Positions 8,112 to 16,685 are shown, counted from the stretch's first letter. The stretch: 39,498 bases of DNA from Sandaracinus sp. (GCA_002699025.1 PABA01000014.1:1-39498); one strand, 5' to 3'. Program-made: numbers and translations. The notes: generated by a model not told the origin, from the letters alone.

Positions 8112-10025
8112 ATGGGCGCCGTGTCGAGCCACCTCCTGGGCATGTCTTTCGACGCGGCGGCCTCGCCGTCCATCCACCTGCGCCGCTCCGACGACGACCG
8201 GGAGGCCGCCGGCTGGGGCTTCGCCTGGTACCCGATGGACGACGCGGCGGCGACCGTCCTGAAGGACCCGAAGGGCACGCACGAGACGCCGCTCGCGTGC
8301 GTGCTCCGCGACTGGGACCGCTTCCGCTCCTGCGTCTTCGTCTGCCACACGCACGGCGCCGCCAAGCGCATCACCCAGCAGGACACGCCGCCCTTCCAGC
8401 GCTCCCACGCCGGCCGCGACTTCGTCTTCGCGCACTCCGGCGACCTCGGCCGGGACCTCGGCGAGACGCTCCCGCTGACCAATCCGTCCATCGAGCCCGT
8501 CGGGCGCACCGACTCGGAGCACGCCTTCTGCTGGCTGCTCGGGCGCATGGTCGAGGTCGGCGCGCGGAGCCTGGCGGACGTCGGCTGGGCGAAGCTGCAC
8601 GGCTGGCTCGGCGAGCTGAACGAGCGCGGCACGGGGAGCTTCCTCCTCAGCGACGGGCACGACGTGGTCGCCTACTGCGATCGCGCGGGCGCGCACCCGC
8701 TCTGGCGCGTCCGCCGGACGCCGCCGCACCGGCGCATGGTGCTCAAGAGCGAGAAGATCGTCCTCGACCTCGACAACCCGCACGACGTGAACCGGGAGAT
8801 GGCGATCGTCTCGGGCACGCGGCTGAGCGAGGTGGAGAGCTGGAAGCGCATGGCGCCGGGCGCGATGGTGGCGATGCGGCGCGGCGTCTTCATCTGGTCG
8901 AGCGTCGAGGACGAGGACGTGCGGGCGGCCCCGGAGGCGGCGGCGGAGGCGGCGCCGGCCCTCGGCATGCTCTGGACCGAGACCAGCGTCGGGAGCGTGC
9001 CTGCGCCGACGGCCGAGGGAGCGCGGGGCGAGGCGCGGCAGGCGACCGAGGCGAAGCGGGAGCAGTCGCGCTTCCGGGCGGCGCCGACGCCGCGGGCGAG
9101 GAGCACGCGGGACGAGGCGGCCGAGGTGCGGCGTGAGGGGCGCGTGCTCACCGTCGACCACGAGACCATCTACCGCTACGAGGAGCCCGTCGAGCTCTCG
9201 GCGCACCTCTATCGGCTGCACCCGGTGCACGACCTGCGGCAGGACGTGCTGGACTACCAGCTCGAGATCAGCCCGCCGGGGGCGGCGCGGCGGGCCGAGG
9301 ACGTGTTCGGCAACGAGGTCCTGAGCTTCAAGATCGAGCGGCCCTATTCGGAGCTCTGGGTGCGGGCGCGCTCGCGGGTGCGCGTGCGGCCGCCGGATCC
9401 CCTGGCGCCGCTGAAGCGGGCGACGATCCCGCTCGTGTGGATGCCCTGGCAGCGGCAGATGATGACGCCCTACCTCTTGCCGCCCGAGCTGCCGGAGACG
9501 CAGCTCCACGCGCTGAGCGAGTACGCGATGGGCTTCGTGGAGCGGAACGACTTCGACCTCATCGAGACGCTGAAGGACCTGAACCTGAGCATCTACCGGG
9601 ACTACCAGTACCGGCCCGGGTCGACGCTGCTCGAGACCTCGCCCTTCACCGTCTTCGTGCGGCGCGAGGGCGTCTGCCAGGACTTCGCGAACCTCTTCAT
9701 CTGCCTGTGCCGCCTGCTCGGCGTGCCGGCGCGCTACCGGGTCGGCTACATCTTCACGGGGGCCGACTACGACAACCAGATCCAGTCCGAGGCGAGCCAC
9801 GCCTGGGCGGAGGTCTACCTGCCGCGGATCGGCTGGCGGGGCTTCGACCCGACGAACGGCGTGATGGCGAACCTGGACCACGTGCGCGTGGCGGCGGGGC
9901 GGAACTACCGGGACGCGACGCCGACGAGCGGGACGCTCTTCCGGGGCGGCAAGGGCGAGACGCTCGAGGCGAAGGTGAAGGTGGAGGTCGAGGAGGAGGC
10001 GCCGAAGGACGGCCGCGTGCGCTGA
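8112..10025 (+). CDS. fusion: class II glutamine amidotransferase-like domain + transglutaminase
   Basis: A 637-residue two-domain protein without a signal peptide. Residues 1-265 resemble YafJ/GATase type 2 proteins: SHLLGMS, GWGFAWY, a VFAHSGDL segment and TDSEHAFCWLL. The usual N-terminal catalytic Cys is replaced by Ser (S6, or S3 if the GTG at 8121 is used), and the usual H-N-G is H-S-G (108-110), so glutaminase activity is doubtful. After an A/E/R-rich linker (266-345) comes a transglutaminase N-terminal domain (VDHETIYRYEEPVELSAHLY). The transglutaminase core that follows has an intact Cys522 (EGVCQDFA), His563 (SHAWAEVY) and Asp579 (GFDPTNG). This core suits a cysteine protease or amide-forming enzyme; the target is unknown. 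No Shine-Dalgarno is evident at either start. Confidence 0.85.
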   Translation: MGAVSSHLLGMSFDAAASPSIHLRRSDDDREAAGWGFAWYPMDDAAATVLKDPKGTHETPLACVLRDWDRFRSCVFVCHTHGAAKRITQQDTPPFQRSHAGRDFVFAHSGDLGRDLGETLPLTNPSIEPVGRTDSEHAFCWLLGRMVEVGARSLADVGWAKLHGWLGELNERGTGSFLLSDGHDVVAYCDRAGAHPLWRVRRTPPHRRMVLKSEKIVLDLDNPHDVNREMAIVSGTRLSEVESWKRMAPGAMVAMRRGVFIWSSVEDEDVRAAPEAAAEAAPALGMLWTETSVGSVPAPTAEGARGEARQATEAKREQSRFRAAPTPRARSTRDEAAEVRREGRVLTVDHETIYRYEEPVELSAHLYRLHPVHDLRQDVLDYQLEISPPGAARRAEDVFGNEVLSFKIERPYSELWVRARSRVRVRPPDPLAPLKRATIPLVWMPWQRQMMTPYLLPPELPETQLHALSEYAMGFVERNDFDLIETLKDLNLSIYRDYQYRPGSTLLETSPFTVFVRREGVCQDFANLFICLCRLLGVPARYRVGYIFTGADYDNQIQSEASHAWAEVYLPRIGWRGFDPTNGVMANLDHVRVAAGRNYRDATPTSGTLFRGGKGETLEAKVKVEVEEEAPKDGRVR

Positions 10026-10367
10026 GCGCGCGCCGAGGCCGCCTGCGTCGAGCGGGCCCGGTGGCCGCGTGCGCCAAGCGGGCCCGGTCGCCGGCGCCCC
10101 GGCCGAGCCCGAGTCCTGCGGGCGCGGTTTCCTCTCGACTTCGAGTCCTGCGGACGCTGTTTCACGCTGAAACCGGGTCCTGCGGGCCCTGTTTCAGGTG
10201 TTGCAGGGAGGCGGGGTTTCCTTCGCGGGGGGCGGGCGAAGGGGCGTTTCGGCGGAGGAGGGAGACGGGTCTCGTCTCGTATCGCGAGGGATACCGCCGT
10301 ACCTCTATTCGAGTACGCCGATTCGACCATGGAGCGGCGCCCGGGGGCGCGCTAGACCTCGAGCCTC
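10026..10367. repeat. gene-free gap with a 32-bp, three-copy array
   Basis: The gap holds three exactly spaced copies (10113, 10145, 10177; period 32) of GTCCTGCGG followed at a fixed offset by GTTTC, with variable tails. The second copy contains GTTTC-ACGCT-GAAAC, a short hairpin. Two further GTTTC words follow off-register. From 10270 to 10330 the sequence becomes less GC-rich and has GTATC/GATAC arms (10279-10294). TAGACC at 10353-10358 may be a -10 box for the next gene. No open frame here looks coding. Confidence 0.65.
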
Positions 10368-11564
10368 ATGCTCTCTCGCGCGCTGCCGTCCCTCTGCGCC
10401 CTCGCCCTCTCGGGCTGCTTCTACAACTCCGCCTGGCACCAGCAGGCGGTCTCCGAGCGCCGCGTCGCCGAGAGCGCCACCCCCGAGCGCGTCGAGGTCG
10501 CCACCCGCGCCGAGCGCCGCCGCCGCCCCCTGCGCCTCCGCGCCTACATCAGCCCCCGCTACCGCGGCGAGGTGAGCGGCGCCATGGCGCACGTCGAGGA
10601 CCTCGTCGATCGCGCCTCGGAGCTCACCGAGGAGGCCCTCGGCGCCGGGCTCGTCGTCGCCGAGGTCGTGCGCTGGGAGCTCGACGCGGAGGAGGAGATC
10701 GGCGCGTCCCTCGACCGGCTCCAGGCCCTCGACCCGGCGGAGGACGTCGACCTCGTGGTGGGCTTCGTCGGCTCCCTCGCCATGGTCGAGACGAGCATCG
10801 AGCAGCTCGGCCGGGCGCAGCTCCTCGGCAGGCACATGGTCATGCGCGCGCCGAACGACGCGGTGGAGGGGCGCGCCATCGAGCGGAGCTTCTCGCGCCT
10901 GAGCCGCGAGGAGAAGCTCCGGCTCCGGCGCCGGCGCAAGGACCACCGCGAGCTGGTGGTCTTCCTCCACGAGCTCGGGCACACGCTCGGAGCGATCCAC
11001 GTGCGCGATCCGGGCGCGCTCATGCACGCGCGCTACTCGGAGGACGTGGACACCTTCTCTTCGCCCACGCTGGCGCTGATCCGCGCGACCCTCGAGGAGC
11101 GGGTCGCGCCGCCGGAGGAGCGCGACCCGCAGCGCCTCGCCGAGTCGCTCCGCGCCGTGCTCGAGACGCAGGAGATCGCCTTCCACCCGTCGGACCACGC
11201 GCAGATGCTCGAGGGGCTCGAGGGCTGGGTGGCGGCGATGGCGCAGGCGTCCGCGGCCGAGGCGTCCCGGGCGGCCGAGGCGCCGGCGGCCGCCTCCACC
11301 GCGGCGGAGCCGCCGCCCGCGTCCGCCCTCGCCGGGCTCGACGAGGAGGAGGCGCGGCGCTTCCGGGCGGCGAAGGCGCTCGCGGACGGCGGGGACGTGC
11401 GTGGCGCCTGGGACGCGCTCGCGCCCCTCGTCGAGGCGCGGACCGATCACTACGCGGTCCAGGAGCTCGCCTGCGAGCTGACCATGAGCGGGCTCCGCGC
11501 CCACCCGGCGCGCGAGGCGTGCCAGCGCATGGTCGAGCTCGCCACGCAGCCTTCGGGCTCGTGA
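10368..11564 (+). CDS. lipoprotein with metzincin-like HEXXHXXGXXH zinc site
   Basis: A 398-residue predicted lipoprotein with signal MLSRALPSLCALALSGC and mature Cys17. The zinc motif HELGHTLGAIH (201-211) has three His ligands and a catalytic Glu202. It is followed by a Met-turn-like ALMHA (Met219), as in metzincin metalloproteases (archaemetzincin/M10-like). The C-terminal part after about 300 is A/E-rich, then helical and TPR-like (AKALADGGDVRGAWDALAPL). It probably acts on envelope-exposed or external protein; the substrate is unknown. The upstream 32-bp array separates it from the transglutaminase fusion. The next gene starts 120 bp after its stop and may be co-transcribed. Confidence 0.8.
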   Translation: MLSRALPSLCALALSGCFYNSAWHQQAVSERRVAESATPERVEVATRAERRRRPLRLRAYISPRYRGEVSGAMAHVEDLVDRASELTEEALGAGLVVAEVVRWELDAEEEIGASLDRLQALDPAEDVDLVVGFVGSLAMVETSIEQLGRAQLLGRHMVMRAPNDAVEGRAIERSFSRLSREEKLRLRRRRKDHRELVVFLHELGHTLGAIHVRDPGALMHARYSEDVDTFSSPTLALIRATLEERVAPPEERDPQRLAESLRAVLETQEIAFHPSDHAQMLEGLEGWVAAMAQASAAEASRAAEAPAAASTAAEPPPASALAGLDEEEARRFRAAKALADGGDVRGAWDALAPLVEARTDHYAVQELACELTMSGLRAHPAREACQRMVELATQPSGS

Positions 11565-11683
11565 CGCTCGGGCCCGGTCTGTCTCCTCGTCGCTCCGCCC
11601 GTCCACCCGGCCCGGCCGGACTCTCGACTCGTCCTGTCGCCATGACCGCCCCCAGGAGGCGTGCGGGCCGGCGCCGAGGTGCC

Positions 11684-12841
11684 ATGCTCCGCCCCGTGAC
11701 CGCCCCCCGCGCCGCCGCCGCGCTCCTCCTCCTCGGCCTGCTCGCTCCCGCCGTCGCCCACGCCGACGAGGGCGACTGGCAGGCCACGCTCGCCGGAGGC
11801 TTCGAGGCCTGGTTCCCCGAGCAGTCCGGCGGCCACGGCTGGGCCCTCTTCGATCTCCAGGGCGGCGACGTCGCCGGCGGGCGCTTCCGGCTCCACTACA
11901 ACACCGACACGCTCCACCTCGCCCTCGAGCGCATGGAGCTCGGCACGCCGAAGGTGCAGCTCACGGCCTGGCTCCGCGGCCAGGCGATCTTCGCCGGCTT
12001 GCTCATGGACTACTACCAGAACGGCCAGAGCCGGCCGGAGCTCGCCTTCTACGCGAGCTACGTCCAGGCGGGCACGGAGTGGAAGTGGCTCCCCGCCGAC
12101 CACCACTCCCTCGCCCTCGAGCTGAGCCTCCGCCGCTGGTTCTTCCGCGAGACCTCCGACACGGCCGAGACCCTCGCCCTCCCGCCGGAGGCCTGGGTCT
12201 TCGAGCCGCGCCTCGCCTACACCTTCTGGAAGATCCGCGCCCCCGCCGAAGAGTGGGAGCCCCACCGCTTCTTCCCGCGCGTCCAGGGCGTCGCCTTCGG
12301 CCTCCGCCTCGGCCTCGACGTCCGCTCCGACTCGCGCGCCTGGGGCCGGGCCTCTTCCACGCGGAACGACCCGGGCGACGTCATCTTCTCCGCCCACCAA
12401 TGGCTCCGCGCCGGTGTGGAAGCGCACCCCCTCGTGCGCCTCCAGCTCGAGCAGCACGCGAGCTGGGGCGAGGGCCAGGACGACCTCACGCGCCACCGCG
12501 CCGGCGGCATGAACCCCTACGTGATCGCGATCCCGGGGCTCCCCTGGGCGGCGATCCTCAGCGAGCGCCTCTTCGCCGCGCAGCTCAGCGTGCACGTGAA
12601 GATCGCGCCCGACTCCCGCCACGAGCTCGGCGCGCTCTTCGCCGCGGGCGCCTTCAACGACCTCGACCGGAGCGGCGCCCTCGACACCTTCGACTTCGCG
12701 GCGGGCGCCGGCGCCTTCGCCGATCTCCGCTTCGGCCGCTGGCAGATCCACCTCCGCTTCGCGGGCGCCATCCCCCTCGACTGGCTCAGCGGCGATCCCT
12801 GGCTGAGCGCCCTGCTCACCCTCGGCGCGCGCCTCCGCTGA
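11684..12841 (+). CDS. predicted outer-membrane beta-barrel protein, unknown function
   Basis: A 385-residue exported protein. The signal peptide APRAAAALLLLGLLAPAVAHA is cleaved before DEGDWQ. The mature part alternates hydrophobic and polar residues with many aromatic-ended strands (FEAWFPEQ, FRLHYNTDTLHLAL, LAFYASYVQAGTEWKWL) and ends LLTLGARLR, consistent with a porin-like barrel. No named family was recognised. ATG 11684 is chosen over ATG 11642 because it gives the better signal peptide and has GAGG four bases upstream. It follows the metzincin lipoprotein on the same strand. Confidence 0.75.
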   Translation: MLRPVTAPRAAAALLLLGLLAPAVAHADEGDWQATLAGGFEAWFPEQSGGHGWALFDLQGGDVAGGRFRLHYNTDTLHLALERMELGTPKVQLTAWLRGQAIFAGLLMDYYQNGQSRPELAFYASYVQAGTEWKWLPADHHSLALELSLRRWFFRETSDTAETLALPPEAWVFEPRLAYTFWKIRAPAEEWEPHRFFPRVQGVAFGLRLGLDVRSDSRAWGRASSTRNDPGDVIFSAHQWLRAGVEAHPLVRLQLEQHASWGEGQDDLTRHRAGGMNPYVIAIPGLPWAAILSERLFAAQLSVHVKIAPDSRHELGALFAAGAFNDLDRSGALDTFDFAAGAGAFADLRFGRWQIHLRFAGAIPLDWLSGDPWLSALLTLGARLR

Positions 12842-13165
12842 GGCCGAGCTCGTCGAGCGAAGCGCGAGCGCGGCGGGCTGGCGGAACGTTCGCGGAGCCC
12901 CGAGGTCCGCGCGGCCCGCTGGGTGTGGCCTGCACGGTGTGGCCCGCAGGGTGCTGCCCTCGCGGTGCTCCCGGCGCGGTGCCGCCCTCAGGGTGCTGGC
13001 CGCACGCTCTCGCCCGCATGCTGCCGTCCGCGCGGTGCGGCCCGCGCGGTGCCGACGCCGCCCGAAGGGCGCCATTTCCTCGCGCGGATTTGCCTTTTCC
13101 GCGCGAGGTCTTGCGTTTTCCGCGCGAGCCCTTGCGTTTTGCCGCGCGATTGGCGAAGGGGAGCC
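12842..13165. repeat. gene-free gap: GGTGYGGCC repeats, then 21-bp phased TTTT tracts
   Basis: From 12910 to 13050 there are imperfect 15-18 bp units alternating CGCGGTG, CAGGGTGCTG and GGCCCGC words. From 13088 to 13150, three copies of TTGC(G/C)TTTT(C)CGCGCGAG start at 13090, 13111 and 13132. That is exactly 21 bp apart, about two helical turns, just before the DUF4259 gene. No coding frame is credible. Confidence 0.6.
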
Positions 13166-13582
13166 ATGGCTTTCGACGGACCGACGCCCTTCGACGGAGA
13201 CCCCGTGTACATGTACCTCGACGAGGTCGAGTGGGATCAGCCGGACGATGTGGTGCGGGCCATCCGCGAGGCCTTCGAGCAGACCCGCGAGGAGCCCTAC
13301 GTCGAGGTGGACGAGGGCGTGTGGGCCTGGGCCGCGGCCGAGATGGTCGCCATCGCCCTCGGCCGGCCGCCCAAGGAGGCGCCCCCCGAGCCCTGGGGCC
13401 CGGCTGCCGAGCGCCTCGGGAAGTCCCGCGCCGAGCAGCTCAAGACCGCGGCCCTCGCGGCCCTCGAGGTGGTCGTCGACGACGAGCGCTCGGAGATCGC
13501 CGAGCTCTGGAACGAGCGCGACGACGCCCCGCAGTTCGCCGAGCACGTCGCCCCGCTCCGCGCCCGCCTCGGCCGCCGCTGA
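13166..13582 (+). CDS. DUF4259-like protein
   Basis: A 138-residue soluble acidic protein. The N-terminal PFDGDP...YLDEVEW, the central WAWAAAEMVAIALGRPP, and the later LKTAALAALEVVVDDERSEIAELW match the pattern of DUF4259 proteins, whose function is unknown. It has a strong ribosome-binding site (AAGGGGAG) three bases before ATG 13166, unlike most genes here. Upstream are the 21-bp phased TTTT repeats. It stands alone, convergent with the EctB-like aminotransferase across a repeat-filled gap. Confidence 0.7.
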   Translation: MAFDGPTPFDGDPVYMYLDEVEWDQPDDVVRAIREAFEQTREEPYVEVDEGVWAWAAAEMVAIALGRPPKEAPPEPWGPAAERLGKSRAEQLKTAALAALEVVVDDERSEIAELWNERDDAPQFAEHVAPLRARLGRR

Positions 13583-13879
13583 GCGCGGACCCAGGACGAT
13601 CGCCGAGAGCCCGTTCGCGTGAGCGGGCGAGGCCGGGAGCCGCGTGGGCGCTCGGTCCGCACCCCCGTGAGCGCGCCCAGCGAGCTGGAAGGCCGGGAGT
13701 CGCGTGGGCGCTCGGTCCGCCCCCCGTGAGCGCGCCCAGCGAGCTGGAAGGCCGGGAGCCCGTCGCGTGAGCGGGCGAGGCCGGGGACCGCGAGGGCGCT
13801 CTGTCCGCTCCCGTGAGCACGCCCAGCGAGCTGGAGCGCCGAGAGCCCGCCGCGCGGGGCGGGCCCCCGGCCCCGACGC
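13583..13879. repeat. GTGAGCG...GCCGGGAG imperfect tandem repeats in a convergent gap
   Basis: Five variable-length units begin with GTGAGC at about 13619, 13667, 13726, 13767 and 13813 (41-59 bp each). They share CCAGCGAGCTGGAAGGCC, GGGAG and GGGCGCTCGGTCCGC blocks in changing combinations. The repeats end with the hairpin at 13845-13864. Confidence 0.7.
13845..13864. terminator. GC-rich hairpin, possible bidirectional terminator
   Basis: GCCCGCC (13845-13851) and GGCGGGC (13858-13864) form a perfect 7-bp stem with a 6-nt loop. It sits between the convergent DUF4259 and EctB-like genes, 16 bp past the EctB-like stop. There is no T-tract, so intrinsic termination is uncertain. Confidence 0.35.
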
Positions 13880-15151
13880 TCAGCCGACGACGGCGTCGAT
13901 GGACGCGGCGAGCTGATCCATGCCCGCCTTCAGGTCCGCGTCCGGGATCGTGAGCGGCGGGATCAGCTTGATCACCTTGCCGCCCCCGCAGCTCCCGATG
14001 AGGAGCCCGTTGTCGAAGGCATGCTTCACGACCTTGCCGGTGACGTCCGCGTCGCCGAGGTCGATGGCCTGCATCATGCCGCGGCCGCGCACCTGCATCG
14101 GGTGCTTCGAGGCGTGTTTCTTCGCGATCGCCTCGAGCCCCTCCTTCATCTGCGCGCCCATCGCCCGCACGCCCTTCAGGAAGCCCTCGTCTTCGAAGTA
14201 CTCGAGGGCGATCTTGCCGGCGACGAAGCTGAAGCCCTGCCCGCGGAAGGTCCCCGTGTGCTGCCCGGGCTTCCAGTGATCGTCGTGCTCGGGCTTGACG
14301 AGGTTCATCGCGAGCGGCGTGCCGAAGCCGCCGATGCCCTTGGCGAGCGTGACGATGTCCGGGTCGAGGCCCATGTCGTCGAAGCTGAAGTAGCGGCCCG
14401 TGCGCCCGCAGCCGGCCTGGATGTCGTCGAGGATGACGAGCGAGCCGAGCTCCCGGGCGAGCTTCTGGATCCCCAGGAGGAACTCCTTGCTCGCGACGCG
14501 CACGCCGCCCTCGGCCTGGATCGGCTCGAGGAGGAAGGCCGCCGGCTTCGCGAGGCCGCTCGAGGGATCGGTGAAGGCCGCGCGGAGCTCCTCCACCACG
14601 TTCATGCCGCAGCCGAGCGTGCAGCCCATGCAGGGCGTCTCGCAGCCGAAGGCCTTCCGCTGCACGTTCTCGAGAGGCACGCCGGCGGCGGTCCGGAAGT
14701 GCGCGTTCGCCGTGGCCGCGAGCGAGCCGAGCGTCATGCCGTGGAAGCCGTGCGTGAAGGCGACCACCTCGCGCCGCCCGGTCACCATGCGCGCGAGCTT
14801 CAGCGCCGCCTCGACGGCGTTCGTGCCCGTCGGCCCCATGAACTGCATGCGGTGCTTCATCCCGCGGGGCTCGAGGATGGTCTTCGCGAAGGCCTCGAGG
14901 AACTCGGCCTTCACGGTCGTGTGCATGTCCAGGCTGTGGGCGACGCCGTCCTTCTGGATGAACTCGATCAGCGCCTCTTTCATCTTCGGGTTGTTGTGGC
15001 CGAAGTTCAGGACTCCGGCGCCGGCGAAGAAGTCGATGTAGGACTTGCCGTTCTCGTCGACCTGGCGCGCGTTGGACGCGCTCGCGAACACGGTCGGATA
15101 GATCCGGCAGTAGCCCCGAATGGCCGACTCCCACTCCTCGAACACACTCAT
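13880..15151 (-). CDS. EctB-like diaminobutyrate--2-oxoglutarate aminotransferase (class III PLP)
   Basis: A 423-residue class III aminotransferase. It begins with the EctB-like MSVFEEWESAIRGYCRIYPTVF segment. It carries GPTGTNAVEAALKLAR (106-121), FTHGFHGMTLGSLAAT (132-147), the cofactor Asp in ILDDIQAGCGRTG (240-252) and PLP lysine Lys271 in TLAKGIGG. EctB transfers an amino group from glutamate to aspartate semialdehyde, the first step of ectoine synthesis. No ectA or ectC is in the window, so it may be orphan or serve another pathway such as a siderophore or peptide. A C-x3-C-x2-C-x3-C cluster (170, 174, 177, 181) in the variable loop is unusual. A good ribosome-binding site (GAGGAGA) precedes ATG 15151. 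Confidence 0.85.
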   Translation of the reverse strand: MSVFEEWESAIRGYCRIYPTVFASASNARQVDENGKSYIDFFAGAGVLNFGHNNPKMKEALIEFIQKDGVAHSLDMHTTVKAEFLEAFAKTILEPRGMKHRMQFMGPTGTNAVEAALKLARMVTGRREVVAFTHGFHGMTLGSLAATANAHFRTAAGVPLENVQRKAFGCETPCMGCTLGCGMNVVEELRAAFTDPSSGLAKPAAFLLEPIQAEGGVRVASKEFLLGIQKLARELGSLVILDDIQAGCGRTGRYFSFDDMGLDPDIVTLAKGIGGFGTPLAMNLVKPEHDDHWKPGQHTGTFRGQGFSFVAGKIALEYFEDEGFLKGVRAMGAQMKEGLEAIAKKHASKHPMQVRGRGMMQAIDLGDADVTGKVVKHAFDNGLLIGSCGGGKVIKLIPPLTIPDADLKAGMDQLAASIDAVVG

Positions 15152-15360
15152 CGTCTCTCCTCGTTCGGGCGCCCGTGAAAGGCGCGGCGGAGGCCGCATC
15201 GCCGCTCGTCGGCGTCGGGCGCTCCTCCCCGGAGGACGCGCCGCGCGGCCCGTTTCCCCACATGTACCATGCGACGCGGCGCGGCCGTGGGCGGCGTCCG
15301 GATCCGCGTCGAGACGGGGCGGTCGGGTCGGCGCCGATCCCGGGGCCCGGGCCGTCCGGC

Positions 15361-16602
15361 TCAGCGGCAGGCGCGGCGCCGGATCAGCTCGCCGAGCCGA
15401 TCGGTGATGCCCCGGAGCGCTCGGTCGAAGCGCGGCTCGCAGATGCTCTGCACGACGCCGCTCTCGCCGAAGCCCCGCACCGCCTCGACGATGCGCCGCG
15501 CCGGCACGGCGAAGCCCGTGCCCTCGAGGTCGCAGGCCGGCAGGAGGAAGCCGGGACGGTCCGGGTTCTCGCGGACCTCCATGCGCGGGTCGTCGAGCAG
15601 CGCCTCGTAGTCGACATCCGTCGGGTCGCCGACGAGCTCGGGGGGCACGCCGGTGATCGCCGAGAGCAGGAGGTCGTCGGGGCGCGCCTTCAGCGAGCGG
15701 AGGGCGTCGACGAAGCGGGGGACCGGCTGGAGCGCCTCCGGGTAGGTCACGCAGCGCAGGTTCCCGCCGGCCCGCTCGCCCCCCGGGAAGCGCTCGCTCT
15801 CGAGGTCGAAGAGCTCCGGATCGGCCACCGAGCAGTCGTCCTCGTCCGTCACCAGGACCACGGCGAGCACCGCGCCCTCGCGCACGAAGCCGGCGTTCGC
15901 GCCGTCTCCCTGGCCGACGCCTTCGAGGAAGCGCACGGGGCCGTCCGCCGGGAGGAGCGCCTTCAGCGTCGCCTCGAGCGGCTGCTCGAAGCCGCAGCCG
16001 TCGTCGCCGACCACGGCCAGGCAGGCGAAGTCGGCGGCGAAGGCGTCCGCGTCCGCGCCGGACCCGGGCACGAAGGCGAGGAAGCCCGGCACCGCGCCGG
16101 CGCAGCCGGGCCCGCGGAGCTGGGAGCGGAGCACGCCGCCCGATCCATCGCCGGGGCGCACCTCGCATCCGCCGATGGCGCCCGGGTCGACGCCCGGGGC
16201 GCCGAGGTTGGTGGTGAGGACGCCGACGCGCAGGTCGTCCACGGGCTGGACGTCGCCGCGGCCGTCGCCGTCCAGATCCCCCGTGGCGAGGGTGCGGACG
16301 AGCGAGGGGAACTGGTCGGCGAGCGCCGCCTGCTCCTCCGCCATCGAGCCCGAGTCGTCGACGACGAAGAGGAGGTCGACGAGGAGCGGCGGGCCCTCGA
16401 GCACCGGGTCCGGGCCGGCGTCGCAGCCGCGGCCGGCGTCCTCCGCCGCGCCGGCGTCGCGGTCCGGGGGGAAGGGGAGGATGCGGACGTCCGGGCGCGT
16501 GCCCGCGTCGTCGAGGGAGTGGGGGGCCGAGGCGAGCTCGCGCGAGGCGTAGCAGCCCACCGAGAGGAGCAGCGCGAGGGCGCCGAAGCGAAGGCGGAAC
16601 AT
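15361..16602 (-). CDS. lipoprotein with von Willebrand A-like domain
   Basis: A 413-residue predicted lipoprotein (signal RFGALALLLSVGC, mature Cys17) with a D/A/G-rich linker. A vWA-like fold then begins with LLVDLLFVVDDSGSM, giving a complete metal-ion site motif D-x-S-x-S (82-86). LRVGVLTTNLG and AVVLVTDEDDCS follow the usual strand order. Cysteines are frequent (GCEVRPGD, PGCAG, FACLAVVGDDGCGF), suggesting disulfides in an exported domain. The role is probably surface adhesion or protein binding; the family is common in myxobacteria and uncharacterised. A candidate sigma70-type promoter and a CAGGCT box lie upstream of ATG 16602. Confidence 0.8.
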   Translation of the reverse strand: MFRLRFGALALLLSVGCYASRELASAPHSLDDAGTRPDVRILPFPPDRDAGAAEDAGRGCDAGPDPVLEGPPLLVDLLFVVDDSGSMAEEQAALADQFPSLVRTLATGDLDGDGRGDVQPVDDLRVGVLTTNLGAPGVDPGAIGGCEVRPGDGSGGVLRSQLRGPGCAGAVPGFLAFVPGSGADADAFAADFACLAVVGDDGCGFEQPLEATLKALLPADGPVRFLEGVGQGDGANAGFVREGAVLAVVLVTDEDDCSVADPELFDLESERFPGGERAGGNLRCVTYPEALQPVPRFVDALRSLKARPDDLLLSAITGVPPELVGDPTDVDYEALLDDPRMEVRENPDRPGFLLPACDLEGTGFAVPARRIVEAVRGFGESGVVQSICEPRFDRALRGITDRLGELIRRRACR

Positions 16603-16654
16603 GAGCCGAGCCTGGCACCGGGTGCTCCGTCAGCAACCGTGAATGACGTTATTC

Positions 16655-16685
16655 TGTATACGGTTGGTATTCGAACGTGTTTCAA
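16655..16685 (-). promoter_or_regulatory. candidate promoter for the vWA lipoprotein gene
   Basis: On the minus strand TTGAAA (16685-16680) and TATACA (16660-16655) are separated by 19 bp in an unusually A/T-rich island of this GC-rich region. The predicted start lies about 45 nt before ATG 16602. The spacing is longer than optimal, so this is tentative. Confidence 0.35.

Noticed and set aside
10113-10208. A mini CRISPR array
   Set aside because: The conserved blocks are only 9 and 5 bases and the variable tails about 13 bases, too short for repeats and spacers.
13880-15151. An ectoine operon (ectABC)
   Set aside because: Only an EctB-like gene is present; no EctA acetyltransferase or EctC synthase motifs occur on either side.
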